NCBI RefSeq assembly: GCF_032164335.1
Contig: NZ_CP134152.1
Location: 4,588,001-4,652,000 of the forward strand
Direction: 5' to 3'
DNA length: 64,000 nt
Origin: Winslowiella toletana
Lineage (GTDB): Bacteria > Pseudomonadota > Gammaproteobacteria > Enterobacterales > Enterobacteriaceae
This document shows positions 51,425-64,000 of the stretch, piece by piece; the first letter of the stretch is position 1; the number at the start of each line of letters is the position of its first letter. The position numbers and the translations under genes are program-made. Below the pieces are notes generated by a model. That model was given only the letters and a program-made list of their open reading frames with translations. It had not been told where the DNA came from and made no database searches.

Positions 51425-52387
51425 CTACAGTTGTGGTCGGAGCGAGATCTCCCCTCCTACCCAGGATTTAGTCACGCCGTCCTGCTCCAGTAATAATCCA
51501 CCCTGCTGATCAATACCGCGCGCAATTCCCAACACCTCACGATCGCCTATCAGTAATTTAACCGGTCGATTGATGAAGTTATCCAGTGCTGCCCAGCGTT
51601 GAAGAAACGGAGCCAGTCCGTCACGTTCAAAGTCCAGCAGTGTACGGCGCAGTTTATTCACCAGCATTGCCGTCAACGCATTGCGATCAATATTGATACC
51701 GGCTTCTTGCAGATTGATCCAGCCCTGATTTACCACTGATGCATCAGGTAAACGCATTGCCAGATTTATACCGGCACCAATCACCAGATTAGCTGCATCA
51801 CCCGTTTTTCCCGTCAGTTCCACCAGAATGCCAGCCAGTTTACGATCCTGTAAATAAAGATCGTTAGGCCATTTTACTCTGACATCTTCGGCACCCAGCT
51901 CCTGAAGCACTTCCGCCATGACAATACCGATAACCAGACTCAGCCCCATAGCGGCAGCAGGGCCCTGCTCCAGGCGCCAGAACATTGATAAGTAGAGATT
52001 AGAACCAAAAGGGGAAAACCACTGACGACCGCGACGGCCACGACCAGCTTGTTGATATTCCGCCACACAAGCATCACCAGACTGCAATGAGTCCATACGA
52101 TCCAGCAGATACTGATTAGTTGAATCAATTACCGGGATCACTGAAACACGGTGTTTATCCAGTTGTAGAGCAATGCTTTCTTCATTAAGTAACTGGATCG
52201 GCGCAGCAAGACTGTAGCCTTTTCCGGTCACAGTAAAAACATCCAGCCCCCAGTCTTTTAGAGTCTGGATATGTTTATTGATCGCCGCACGACTCATTCC
52301 CAGCGTTTCACCGAGTTGTTCGCCAGAATGGAATTCACCATCAGCTAAGATGCTGACCAGTGCTAAGGGTACGGTATTATCTCTCAT
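51425..52387 (-). CDS. birA: Biotin-protein ligase / biotin operon repressor
   Basis: 320 aa (E. coli 321). It attaches biotin to AccB and, as biotinyl-AMP holoenzyme, represses the bio operon. The N-terminal winged helix is present ([18 protein letters not shown], residues 24-40), so it is the bifunctional form. The biotin-binding GRGRRGR is at 115-121 and the catalytic Lys is in [11 protein letters not shown]. The start overlaps the murB stop by 4 nt (ATGA), implying coupling. Confidence 0.98.
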   Translation of the reverse strand: MRDNTVPLALVSILADGEFHSGEQLGETLGMSRAAINKHIQTLKDWGLDVFTVTGKGYSLAAPIQLLNEESIALQLDKHRVSVIPVIDSTNQYLLDRMDSLQSGDACVAEYQQAGRGRRGRQWFSPFGSNLYLSMFWRLEQGPAAAMGLSLVIGIVMAEVLQELGAEDVRVKWPNDLYLQDRKLAGILVELTGKTGDAANLVIGAGINLAMRLPDASVVNQGWINLQEAGINIDRNALTAMLVNKLRRTLLDFERDGLAPFLQRWAALDNFINRPVKLLIGDREVLGIARGIDQQGGLLLEQDGVTKSWVGGEISLRPQL

Positions 52388-53421
52388 GCGATCACCTCGA
52401 CAGCATTTTTCTCGCCGGTGGCTCCAATAAAACGCACTTCAGGTTCGAGCCAGACATCAAATTTATCACCGACACGCTGACGAATATCATGGGCTAAGGC
52501 GACGATATCCTCAGCCGTTGCCTGCTGCTGATTGATAATTACCAGTGCCTGCTGACGATGTACCGCCGCCCCACCTTTGCAATATCCTTTAAGATCGCAT
52601 TGATCGATCAGCCAGCCAGCCGCCAGTTTCACCTGACCATCGGTCTGCAAATACTGAGGGACCTGTGGAAATTCACTGGCAATCCCAGCAGCTTGTTCAG
52701 GGCTTACTACCGGGTTTTTAAAAAAGCTTCCCGCATTACCCGTAACCTGCGGATCGGGAAGCTTACTGCGACGCATGTTACATACGCTGTCAAAAATTTC
52801 CTGTGGAGTAACCGTCGATGGATCCAACCGGGTTAAATCACCATAGGTCATGACAGGCTTCCAGGCCTTTTTCAAACGTAAACCAACTGCGACGATGGCA
52901 TAGCCCTCGCGATAGTGATGTTTAAATACACTATCGCGATAACCAAACTGACACGCTTCGGCAGGGATGTGCTCAATTTCTCCACTATTGAGATTCAGCA
53001 CATCAACGTAATCGCAGATTTGATTCAATTCGACGCCATAAGCACCGATATTCTGGATTGGAGCAGAACCTACACAACCCGGGATCAGCGCCAGATTCTC
53101 CAGACCAGAGAAACCATTCTTCAGGCTGTACTCGACCAGAGCATGCCAGTTCTCGCCGGCAGCCACATGCAATAACCAGGCATCATCATCCTCAGTAACT
53201 TTGATACCTTTCAATCGGTTAACCGCAACTATTCCCGCAAAGCACTCCAGAAAAAGCACATTGCTGCCCTCTCCAAGTAACAAAAAAGGGACGGCAGCAC
53301 TTCGACTCTCGTGCCATGCTTCAGAGAGCTGCTCCGCGGTTTCAGCAAGGATGATTTTCCTGGCATTTGCGTCGATTCCAAAGGTATTAAAGGGCTTTAG
53401 TGAATTGATATCGCGGGACAT
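52384..53421 (-). CDS. murB: UDP-N-acetylenolpyruvoylglucosamine reductase
   Basis: 345 aa (E. coli 342). It reduces enolpyruvyl-UDP-GlcNAc to UDP-MurNAc with NADPH and FAD. The FAD-binding LGEGSNVLF and [17 protein letters not shown], the catalytic Ser in [10 protein letters not shown] and the C-terminal EPEVRFIG Glu are all visible. It lies directly downstream of the second rRNA operon in position but reads the same way; it is transcribed with birA. Confidence 0.98.
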   Translation of the reverse strand: MSRDINSLKPFNTFGIDANARKIILAETAEQLSEAWHESRSAAVPFLLLGEGSNVLFLECFAGIVAVNRLKGIKVTEDDDAWLLHVAAGENWHALVEYSLKNGFSGLENLALIPGCVGSAPIQNIGAYGVELNQICDYVDVLNLNSGEIEHIPAEACQFGYRDSVFKHHYREGYAIVAVGLRLKKAWKPVMTYGDLTRLDPSTVTPQEIFDSVCNMRRSKLPDPQVTGNAGSFFKNPVVSPEQAAGIASEFPQVPQYLQTDGQVKLAAGWLIDQCDLKGYCKGGAAVHRQQALVIINQQQATAEDIVALAHDIRQRVGDKFDVWLEPEVRFIGATGEKNAVEVIA

Positions 53422-53545
53422 GACTGAGCCTTTACTGATTTATCTGCGCACAGTTTACCCGATTGTCAGGGTTTTTAATGGAAAAAATGATGAATGAGAT
53501 GCTGTTATCACAGCATAGAAGAGGATTTTCAGGGGCTTTAAACGC

Positions 53546-53572
53546 AAAAAACCCCCAGCTTACGCTGGGGGT
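53546..53572 (-). terminator. rRNA operon 2 terminator
   Basis: ACCCCCAGC-TTAC-GCTGGGGGT hairpin with a T-run in the rRNA direction; one G-C pair longer than in operon 1. Confidence 0.9.
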
Positions 53573-53584
53573 TATCGCAATTTG

Positions 53585-53704
53585 ATGCCTGGCAGTTCCC
53601 TACTCTCGCATGGGGAGACCCCACACTACCATCGGCGCTACGGCGTTTCACTTCTGAGTTCGGCATGGGGTCAGGTGGGACCACCGCGCTAAAGCCGCCA
53701 GGCA
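53585..53704 (-). rRNA. rrf: 5S ribosomal RNA (operon 2)
   Basis: 120 nt with the same ends as the operon 1 copy (TGCCTGGCGGC ... CTGCCAGGCAT). I saw no differences between the two copies. Confidence 0.97.
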
Positions 53705-53815
53705 AATTCTGTTATCCGCGCCGCCCCTGCAGGCCACGCGAATCAATCCGTTTCGAACAAGCTGAATATTGATGGTTCTCTCACTTCACAACCACCAAAA
53801 CACTTCTGGCGTTGT

Positions 53816-56724
<2,909 letters not shown>

Positions 56725-56848
56725 TCACAACCCACAAGTGTTTCCACTGCGGTTGTAAGCATTTGAGAGACTCGAACACATCGCGATTCATTTCTTATTA
56801 CGGAGAAATGAGACGACGCGTCGTTTCAATTTTCAGCTTGTTCCGGAT

Positions 56849-56860
56849 TGTTAAAGAGCA
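56849..56860 (-). promoter_or_regulatory. boxA in the 16S-23S spacer (operon 2)
   Basis: TGCTCTTTAACA on the minus strand, as in operon 1. Confidence 0.85.
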
Positions 56861-56934
56861 ATATCTTAAAACCTGACTCGAAAGTCAGCTTTAAGATATT
56901 TTTTGATAACGTCTTTCACTTCGTTATCAGAGTA

Positions 56935-57010
56935 TGGCGTCCCCAAGGGGATTCGAACCCCTGTTACAGCCGTGAAAGGGCAGTGTCCTGGGCCTCTAGA
57001 CGATGGGGAC
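56935..57010 (-). tRNA. tRNA-Glu (UUC), operon 2 spacer
   Basis: 76 nt with encoded CCA; anticodon UUC in loop CTTTCAC. The D-arm TAGAGGCCCAGG is of E. coli type. The acceptor stem ends with A-U instead of U-A at its last pair (GTCCCCA/TGGGGAC), a compensated change. The anticodon stem CTGCC/GGCTG has a U-U mismatch at its second pair, so it is not perfectly paired. Confidence 0.93.
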
Positions 57011-57038
57011 TCTGTGGTTCTTTTGCTCGTTAATTTCT

Positions 57039-57061
57039 ATCAGACAATCTGTGTGGGCACT
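57039..57061 (-). other. 16S 3' processing-stem strand (operon 2)
   Basis: Perfect 23-nt complement of the leader strand at 58744-58766, forming the RNase III stem around 16S. Confidence 0.8.
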
Positions 57062-57082
57062 ACGCGGGTATCTTCACATAGG

Positions 57083-58624
<1,542 letters not shown>

Positions 58625-58743
58625 AAAAAGCTTGATGCTCAAAGAATTAAAACTGTTATTCGTAATGAATATAGTAGTCACTCTTGAGACTTGATATTTC
58701 AAATTTTTTCCATCCGAAGATGGTTTGCGATATCAACCCTGCG

Positions 58744-58782
58744 AGTGCCCACACAGATTGTCTGATAAATTGTTAAAGAGCA
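58744..58782 (-). promoter_or_regulatory. rRNA leader of operon 2: boxA and 5' processing strand
   Basis: boxA TGCTCTTTAACA at 58771-58782 and the 16S processing strand at 58744-58766, identical to operon 1. Confidence 0.85.
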
Positions 58783-58821
58783 GTGCAATCAGCGATTTGG
58801 CTTGCTGTTGCGAGGTGGCGT

Positions 58822-58849
58822 ATATTACGCTTTCCTCCTTCAGAGTCAA
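58822..58849 (-). promoter_or_regulatory. rrn P2 promoter (operon 2)
   Basis: TTGACT (58844-58849), 16-bp spacer, TAATAT (58822-58827) on the minus strand. Confidence 0.85.
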
Positions 58850-58944
58850 CCTCTTTTTCAGAAGTTTTTCTCCGGCGGTTCAGAACTTCCTGAACCTCTC
58901 AACACCGTGGCTGGTAAGCCGTTGTTCCGTGTCGATGGAGGCGC

Positions 58945-59027
58945 ATTATAGGGAGTTTCCGACGGGTGACAAGTGTTTATTAGAAAAAACATTCTGACCG
59001 ATTTAATTTTCAACAAAGCGCGTTTTT
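58945..59027 (-). promoter_or_regulatory. rrn P1 promoter with UP/Fis region (operon 2)
   Basis: TATAAT at 58945-58950, 16-bp spacer, TTGTCA at 58967-58972 (the E. coli rrnB P1 -35). Upstream is an A/T-rich stretch, with GGTCAGAATGTTTTTTCTAA on the minus strand closely resembling the E. coli Fis site I next to the UP element. The region ends at the hemG stop, so the promoter lies directly behind hemG. Confidence 0.85.
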
Positions 59028-59564
59028 TTACTGCACTTTGCCGGGTAAATGAGCGAATTCGTGAGCAAAACGGCCCACTTGTGCCCAGTCGGTATATTCC
59101 ACTTCTTTAGTTGTGTCAGTTTCGCCGCCGGTCATGCGCATAATAAGCTGAATCATCGTCCGATCGAACCAACGATATCGCGGGTAACGCAGCGCACCAG
59201 CGAATACCGCACAGCAATCTGGCTGCCAGGGAGAATGCAGCAGAAACTTGCGGGTGTAGGCATTAGTTTGCGGTGTGCGCTTCTCAGCTTTCCGCGCGGT
59301 CAGATTGACCGAGAAGAAACCGCTGACGCGTTGCTGTAATTCCGGCAAGTGACGCTTAACGAATTTCGCTACCATCGGATGGAAATGACCGTAGCGGATT
59401 GATGCGCCGATTAGCACCCGATCGTACTGCGACCAGTTGATCTCTTCGACACGCAGAATATTGAAAATGTCACACTCCATCTCCTCTTTTATACTGTTAG
59501 CGATATAAGAGGCAATTTCACGCGTCTGGCCTTCACGGCTGGAAAAAAGAATTAGCGCTTTCAT
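59028..59564 (-). CDS. hemG: Menaquinone-dependent protoporphyrinogen IX oxidase
   Basis: 178 aa (E. coli 181), flavodoxin-like. It oxidises protoporphyrinogen IX and passes electrons to quinone, working under anaerobic as well as aerobic conditions. The FMN phosphate loop is at the start ([18 protein letters not shown]). The long insert loop typical of HemG ([18 protein letters not shown]) is present. It follows trkH by 18 bp. In E. coli hemG is the gene upstream of rrnA. Confidence 0.96.
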   Translation of the reverse strand: MKALILFSSREGQTREIASYIANSIKEEMECDIFNILRVEEINWSQYDRVLIGASIRYGHFHPMVAKFVKRHLPELQQRVSGFFSVNLTARKAEKRTPQTNAYTRKFLLHSPWQPDCCAVFAGALRYPRYRWFDRTMIQLIMRMTGGETDTTKEVEYTDWAQVGRFAHEFAHLPGKVQ

Positions 59565-59582
59565 AGGTTTTACTCGTTGTTA

Positions 59583-61034
59583 TTATTCACGCCAGAAGGT
59601 CGGGGTAAACAGCACCAGTAACGTGAATACTTCAAGACGCCCAAACAGCATCGTTACAATCAAAATCCATTTCGCCACGTCATTCATCGACGTGAAGTTA
59701 TCGGCCACCACACCCAGCCCTGGGCCAAGGTTATTAAGCGTAGCCGCTACCGCCGCAAATGCGGAGAAATCGTCAACGCCAGTGGCAATGATTGCCAGCA
59801 TACTAAGGATAAATACCAGCGCATAGGCTGAGAAGAATCCCCATACCGCTTCCAGGATACGCTCGGGCAAGGCACGGTTACCCAGTTTAATGGTGTAAAC
59901 CGCATTAGGGTGCACCAGTCTTTTCAGTTCGCGCGAGCCTTGCTTAAACAGCAGCAGGATACGAATGACCTTCAGGCCACCACCAGTTGAACCGGCACAG
60001 CCACCAATAAAAGCAGAACACAGCAACAGCACCGGTAAAAACAGTGGCCAGCGCGCAATGCTGTCAGTAGTGAAACCGGCGGTGGTCGCCATTGATACCA
60101 CCTGGAAAAATGCCTGGTTCAGCGTCTGCAAACCGGTCTGATAAACGTCATGGAACCACAGCACCAGAGTACAGACTACCACCAGCGTCAACTGCACGCC
60201 GATAAACATACGGAACTCAGGATCACGCCAGTAGACCCGAAGGTTACGGCCACTGAGTAAAGAGAAGTGCAGACCGTAGTTACAACCCGAAATCAACAGA
60301 AAAATGGCAATAATAGTGTTGATGGTCGGGCTGTTAAAATAGCCAATGCTGGCATCATGGGTAGAAAAACCACCAATAGCGATAGTCGAGAAGCTATGGC
60401 CAATTGCATCGAACAGCGACATGCCAGCCGCCCACAATGCCACCGCACAGGCTACGGTCAGCAATACGTAAATCAGCCACAGCGTTTTAGCCGTTTCGGC
60501 AATACGTGGGCGCATCTTATTGTCTTTCAGTGGCCCGGGCATTTCGGCGCGATAGAGCTGCATCCCACCGACGCCGAGAATCGGCAGAATGGCTACCGCC
60601 AGCACAATGATTCCCATACCACCAAGCCATTGCAACATTTGCCGGTAAAACAGGATGGCTTTCGGTAACGAGTCAAGCCCCACCAGTGTGGTAGCTCCTG
60701 TAGTGGTCAGGCCGGAAAAGGATTCAAAAAAGGCATCCGTCACACTGAGGTTAGGCTGCTCGGAGAAGATAAATGGCATCGCCCCGACGCTTCCCAGTAC
60801 CGTCCAGAACAGCACCACAATCAAAAAGCCTTCACGCGGCTTTAATTCACTTTTCTCTTTGCGATTAGGCCACCACAGCAGGGCACCGATAATCAATGCC
60901 ATAAAGAAGGTTTGACTGAATGCACGACCAGCGCCGTCCCGATAGATCAATGCCACCAGACCAGGGACGATCATGGTTCCGGAGAACAATATGACCAACA
61001 AACCGACGATGCGGGTAATGGCGCGAATATGCAT
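59583..61034 (-). CDS. trkH: Trk potassium uptake channel subunit TrkH
   Basis: 483 aa, as in E. coli. An integral inner-membrane K+ transporter made of four M1-P-M2 repeats; it works with the NAD-binding gating subunit TrkA. The four selectivity-filter turns are visible: TTTGATT, IAIGGFST, TTAGFTT and NNLGPGLG. MHIRAITRIVGLLVILFSG starts the first membrane helix. Lies between yigZ (35-bp gap) and hemG. Confidence 0.97.
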   Translation of the reverse strand: MHIRAITRIVGLLVILFSGTMIVPGLVALIYRDGAGRAFSQTFFMALIIGALLWWPNRKEKSELKPREGFLIVVLFWTVLGSVGAMPFIFSEQPNLSVTDAFFESFSGLTTTGATTLVGLDSLPKAILFYRQMLQWLGGMGIIVLAVAILPILGVGGMQLYRAEMPGPLKDNKMRPRIAETAKTLWLIYVLLTVACAVALWAAGMSLFDAIGHSFSTIAIGGFSTHDASIGYFNSPTINTIIAIFLLISGCNYGLHFSLLSGRNLRVYWRDPEFRMFIGVQLTLVVVCTLVLWFHDVYQTGLQTLNQAFFQVVSMATTAGFTTDSIARWPLFLPVLLLCSAFIGGCAGSTGGGLKVIRILLLFKQGSRELKRLVHPNAVYTIKLGNRALPERILEAVWGFFSAYALVFILSMLAIIATGVDDFSAFAAVAATLNNLGPGLGVVADNFTSMNDVAKWILIVTMLFGRLEVFTLLVLFTPTFWRE

Positions 61035-61069
61035 TCAGCCGTTTCCTTAACCTGACAAATAGAGGGAAA

Positions 61070-61687
61070 TTATTGTTTTATCGGGATGAGCTGCAATGCG
61101 CCCCGACTAAAGTCTGACAGATTCTGCGTAAATCCGGCAATCTGCGCATAGGGTAGCGCCAGACTGATCGAAACCACATCGAGAAACTCGCTGTCCAGCA
61201 TTTTGCCATCAAAGCGCTTAATCATTCTTTCGATATCAGCCAGTTGGGCATAGTCGCAGCTTAACCTGAACGGCTGCATCGGTACTTTTAGCTGGCGCGA
61301 CAGCTGCTTTAAGCCTTGCTGAACGCCGCCGCCATACGCTTTAACTAATCCGCCAGTACCGAGCTGAATACCGCCGTAGTAGCGCACGACCACTGCGGTA
61401 ATTTCTCCGATATGACTTCCCATCAACTGGGCCAGCATTGGCTTACCTGCCGTACCAGAAGGTTCACCATCATCAGAGAAACCCAATTGCTGTGAATCTT
61501 CCGGCGCACCGGCAACCCAGGCCCAGCAGTGATGCCGGGCCGCAGGATGTTCGCTTTTAACTTGCTGAACGAAAGCGCGCGCCGCTTCAACGCCGTCGGT
61601 ATGGGCCAACAGCGTAATAAAGCGGCTTTTCTTAATGATTTCTTCACTGACGCTCAACGGCTCAGCGGGAATGTCATACGCATTCAT
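61070..61687 (-). CDS. yigZ: IMPACT-family protein YigZ (UPF0029)
   Basis: 205 aa (E. coli 204). The N-terminal UPF0029 domain has the signature YYGGIQLGTGGLVKAY near residue 100, and a C-terminal ferredoxin-like DUF1949 domain follows. Relatives of eukaryotic IMPACT suggest a link to translation or nucleic acid binding, but the bacterial role is not established. The ATG overlaps the pepQ stop (TGATG), indicating coupling. Confidence 0.95.
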   Translation of the reverse strand: MNAYDIPAEPLSVSEEIIKKSRFITLLAHTDGVEAARAFVQQVKSEHPAARHHCWAWVAGAPEDSQQLGFSDDGEPSGTAGKPMLAQLMGSHIGEITAVVVRYYGGIQLGTGGLVKAYGGGVQQGLKQLSRQLKVPMQPFRLSCDYAQLADIERMIKRFDGKMLDSEFLDVVSISLALPYAQIAGFTQNLSDFSRGALQLIPIKQ

Positions 61688-63018
61688 CAGGCAAGGTTCA
61701 GGTCGCGCGTCATATTTTCCACACGGTTATCGTAAATCACCACATTATCTTCGATACGAATGCCGCCATAAGGTTTCAGGCTATCGATACGTTCCCAGTC
61801 AAAATATTGGCTGTATTTACCTTCACGCCACGGAGCCAGCAACGAATCAATAAAATAAAGGCCTGGCTCGATGGTTAACACCATCCGCGGCTCCAGCACC
61901 CGCGTGCAGCGCAGATAAGGATACTGCTGCGGCGCAGCCAGATGAGTACCACGATCGTCCTGCATAAACCCGGCAACATCATGCACCTGTAATCCCAGTG
62001 GATGGCCTAAACCGTGTGGCAGGAACGGGCCGGTCAGATTCTCTTTCACCATCGCTTCTTCACTCAGCCCTTTCACCAACTGATGTTTAAGCAGCAGTCT
62101 GGCAATGCGCTGATGCATTTGCTCATGATATTCGGTATAGCGCACGCCCGCTTTCAGCGTATCGATCAGCGCCAGCTCTTCACTGTTCAGGTCATTAACC
62201 AGCTCAGCAAACAGACTGTCGCTCTGCGCGGCATAGGTACGCGTCAGGTCAGCAGCGTAACCGTTATATTCCGCACCGGCATCGAGCAGGAAACTACGCA
62301 GCTGCTCAGGTGGCTGCTGTTGCAGCTGAGTATAATGCAGCACTGCAGCGTGTTCGTTGAGTGCCACGATATTGCCATAAGGTACATCGGTGTCACGATG
62401 ACCGGTAGCGGACAAGTAGGCAACGTTAATATCGAACTCACTCATGCCGGACAGAAACGCTTCTTTCGCTGCGCGATGGCCGAGCACGGCTACCTTCTGC
62501 GCCTGGCGCATACAGGCCAGCTCATAATCGGTTTTATATGAGCGATGATAGTGCAGGTAATCCAGCACGCCTTGCGGATTAACACGATCGGCCTGAATAT
62601 CCAGCTGAGTTGCACGCTGTGGCACCGGGCCAATATAGGCGACATTCTGGCGCGCTGCGGGCAGCAGCTGTGCGATCTCATCAGCATTTTTCAGCTGAAC
62701 AATTTCGATTTCATCCGTCCAGAAACTTTGTGGCAACGGCTCGACGTTATGCCAGTAATCGACCGGCGACCAGAACCACAGTTTCGGCTTATTGACACCG
62801 TCTATCCATAACCAGCAGTTAGGCACCTGTGTCACCGGCACCCAGGCTTTGAACTGCGGATTAACCTTGAAGGGATAGCTATGGTCGTCGAGGAAAACCG
62901 TCAGTAACTCCCCGGAATGGATCAGCATCGCATCCAGTTTAAAACGCGCTAACACCTGCTGCGCGCGCTGTTGCAGCACAGAAATATGATCTTTATACAG
63001 CGTAACCAGTGAGTCCAT
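61687..63018 (-). CDS. pepQ: Xaa-Pro dipeptidase
   Basis: 443 aa, as in E. coli. A cytoplasmic metallopeptidase of the pita-bread fold that splits X-Pro dipeptides; it also has phosphotriesterase side activity in relatives. Metal-binding residues are in [16 protein letters not shown] (two Asp), [15 protein letters not shown] (His), TIEPGLYF (Glu) and GIRIEDNV (Glu). First gene of pepQ-yigZ-trkH-hemG and divergent from fadB. Confidence 0.97.
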   Translation of the reverse strand: MDSLVTLYKDHISVLQQRAQQVLARFKLDAMLIHSGELLTVFLDDHSYPFKVNPQFKAWVPVTQVPNCWLWIDGVNKPKLWFWSPVDYWHNVEPLPQSFWTDEIEIVQLKNADEIAQLLPAARQNVAYIGPVPQRATQLDIQADRVNPQGVLDYLHYHRSYKTDYELACMRQAQKVAVLGHRAAKEAFLSGMSEFDINVAYLSATGHRDTDVPYGNIVALNEHAAVLHYTQLQQQPPEQLRSFLLDAGAEYNGYAADLTRTYAAQSDSLFAELVNDLNSEELALIDTLKAGVRYTEYHEQMHQRIARLLLKHQLVKGLSEEAMVKENLTGPFLPHGLGHPLGLQVHDVAGFMQDDRGTHLAAPQQYPYLRCTRVLEPRMVLTIEPGLYFIDSLLAPWREGKYSQYFDWERIDSLKPYGGIRIEDNVVIYDNRVENMTRDLNLA

Positions 63019-63161
63019 TTACTTCTCTCCGTCGCACTAAAAAGTGCCCGCATCTTATCACAGCCAGGCAGACGATGCCGTTATGCCGCAGCTGTGATCT
63101 TGTTAGCAAATCAGCAAACTTCCATTTGCAAATAGTTAACATCAAACCCACACTCACGATC

Positions 63162-63178
63162 ATCTGGTATGACCAGAT
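63162..63178 (+). promoter_or_regulatory. FadR operator of fadB
   Basis: ATCTGGTATGACCAGAT, a near-perfect palindrome that differs by one base from the E. coli fadB FadR site. It lies 29 bp before the fadB start. Repression without long-chain acyl-CoA is expected. Confidence 0.88.
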
Positions 63179-63206
63179 CCCTTTATCGCTGTTTCAGGAG
63201 ACTGAC

Positions 63207-64000
63207 ATGCTCTACCAAGGCGAAACCCTTTCTCTGCGCTGGCTCGATGATGGCATTGCCGAGCTGGTATTTGATGCACCTGGCTCGGTCAACAAGCTGG
63301 ATACCAAAACTGTCGCCAGTCTGGGCGAAGCGATTAGCGTGCTGGAAAAACAAACTGACCTGAAAGGTCTGTTGTTAACTTCAGCCAAACCGGCGTTTAT
63401 TGTCGGTGCCGATATTACCGAATTCTTATCACTGTTTGCCGCTCCGGCGGAGAAGCTTGAACAGTGGCTGAATTTTGCCAACTCAATTTTCAACCGTCTG
63501 GAAGATCTGCCGGTACCCACCCTTGCTGCCATCAGCGGCTATGCGCTGGGCGGCGGCTGCGAATGTGTGCTGGCGACCGATTTGCGTATCGCCACGCCAG
63601 ATACCCGCATCGGCCTGCCGGAAACCAGACTGGGTATTATGCCGGGCTTTGGCGGATCGGTGCGACTGCCACGTCTGCTGGGTGCGGACAGCGCGCTGGA
63701 GATTATTGCCGCAGGCAAAGATGTTGATGCCAGTCGCGCATTAGCTATCGGACTGGTCGATGCCGTCGTGGCTACGGAAAAGCTGCGTGATGGCGCGATT
63801 GCGATGCTGAAAGAAGCCATTGCTGAGCCGCAAAGCTGGCGCGCACGCCGTCAGCCGAAGCTGGAGCCGCTGAAGCTCAGCGCAATTGAAGCCGCAATGA
63901 GTTTCACCATCGCCAAAGGCATGGTTATTCAGACCGCAGGCAAACACTATCCGGCACCGATTCGCGCTGTGAAAACTATTGAAGCCGCCGCCGGTCTGAC
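63207..64000 (+). CDS. fadB: Fatty acid oxidation complex subunit alpha (5' part)
   Basis: The first 264 codons are visible and the frame is open at the right edge; the full protein is about 729 aa in E. coli. Multifunctional beta-oxidation enzyme (enoyl-CoA hydratase, 3-hydroxyacyl-CoA dehydrogenase and isomerases), partner of FadA. The hydratase domain shown here has Glu119 (ALGGGCE) and Glu139 (IGLPET), the catalytic pair, and [17 protein letters not shown] 63207 has AGGAG 6 nt upstream. Preceded by a FadR operator. Confidence 0.97.
   Translation, partial: MLYQGETLSLRWLDDGIAELVFDAPGSVNKLDTKTVASLGEAISVLEKQTDLKGLLLTSAKPAFIVGADITEFLSLFAAPAEKLEQWLNFANSIFNRLEDLPVPTLAAISGYALGGGCECVLATDLRIATPDTRIGLPETRLGIMPGFGGSVRLPRLLGADSALEIIAAGKDVDASRALAIGLVDAVVATEKLRDGAIAMLKEAIAEPQSWRARRQPKLEPLKLSAIEAAMSFTIAKGMVIQTAGKHYPAPIRAVKTIEAAAGL

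Overview
The window is a core chromosomal segment of an Enterobacterales bacterium. The protein sequences, the 16S V1 helix (GGTAGCACAG stem) and the gene order point to an Erwinia/Pantoea-type genus (Erwiniaceae). The genus call is inference; I could not run a 16S search. Most of the window matches the Escherichia coli aceBAK-metA-rrnE-purHD-hupA-hemE-thi-rpoBC-tufB-coaA-birA-murB-rrnB region, read in reverse.

Layout. 1-338: the 3' end of an unrecognised gene, possibly a cysteine-peptidase-like effector. 357-5089 (-): glyoxylate-shunt operon aceBAK. 5400-6329 (-): metA with four tandem MetJ boxes. 6491-11928 (-): a complete rRNA operon (16S, tRNA-Glu, 23S, 5S, promoters P1 and P2). 12046-15106 (+): PurR-controlled purHD. 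15154-19610 (-): yjaH, hupA, yjaG, nfi, hemE, nudC. 19728-20234 (+): rsd. 20325-25941 (+): TPP riboswitch and thiCEFSGH. 26065-28378: an accessory patch with a MocR-type regulator, a divergent DUF1127 mini-protein gene and a periplasmic hydroxyisourate hydrolase. 28488-42858 (-): four tRNAs, tufB, secE-nusG, rplKAJL and rpoBC, with their leader, attenuator and terminators. 43192-51343: an accessory GNAT gene, coaA, and a chaperone-usher fimbrial island with a divergent PapI/FaeA-like regulator. 51425-53421 (-): birA-murB. 53546-58972 (-): a second complete rRNA operon. 59028-63018 (-): hemG, trkH, yigZ, pepQ. 63207-64000 (+): the start of fadB behind a FadR operator.

How the genes work together. 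The interior is dominated by growth functions: RNA polymerase, ribosomal proteins, EF-Tu, the SecE translocase subunit, the sigma-70 binder Rsd, and cofactor synthesis for thiamin, CoA, heme and biotinyl-protein. It is bracketed by two direct rRNA operons about 47 kb apart. The left edge serves acetate/fatty-acid carbon recovery (aceBAK), and fadB at the right edge serves beta-oxidation. The accessory content is concentrated at three places: the left-edge gene, the MocR/DUF1127/HiuH patch, and the GNAT plus fimbrial island between the tRNA cluster and birA.

The most notable points are: a hemG-rrn-murB junction that joins flanks belonging to two different rRNA operons in E. coli; a fimbrial locus with usher-before-chaperone order, a PapI-like regulator and no GATC site in its control region; a strong hairpin just after the major pilin gene; a short open frame overlapping the coaA start; and two tRNA-Glu isogenes of clearly different sequence, one with a mismatched anticodon stem. 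I do not see a phage, transposon, CRISPR array or defence system.
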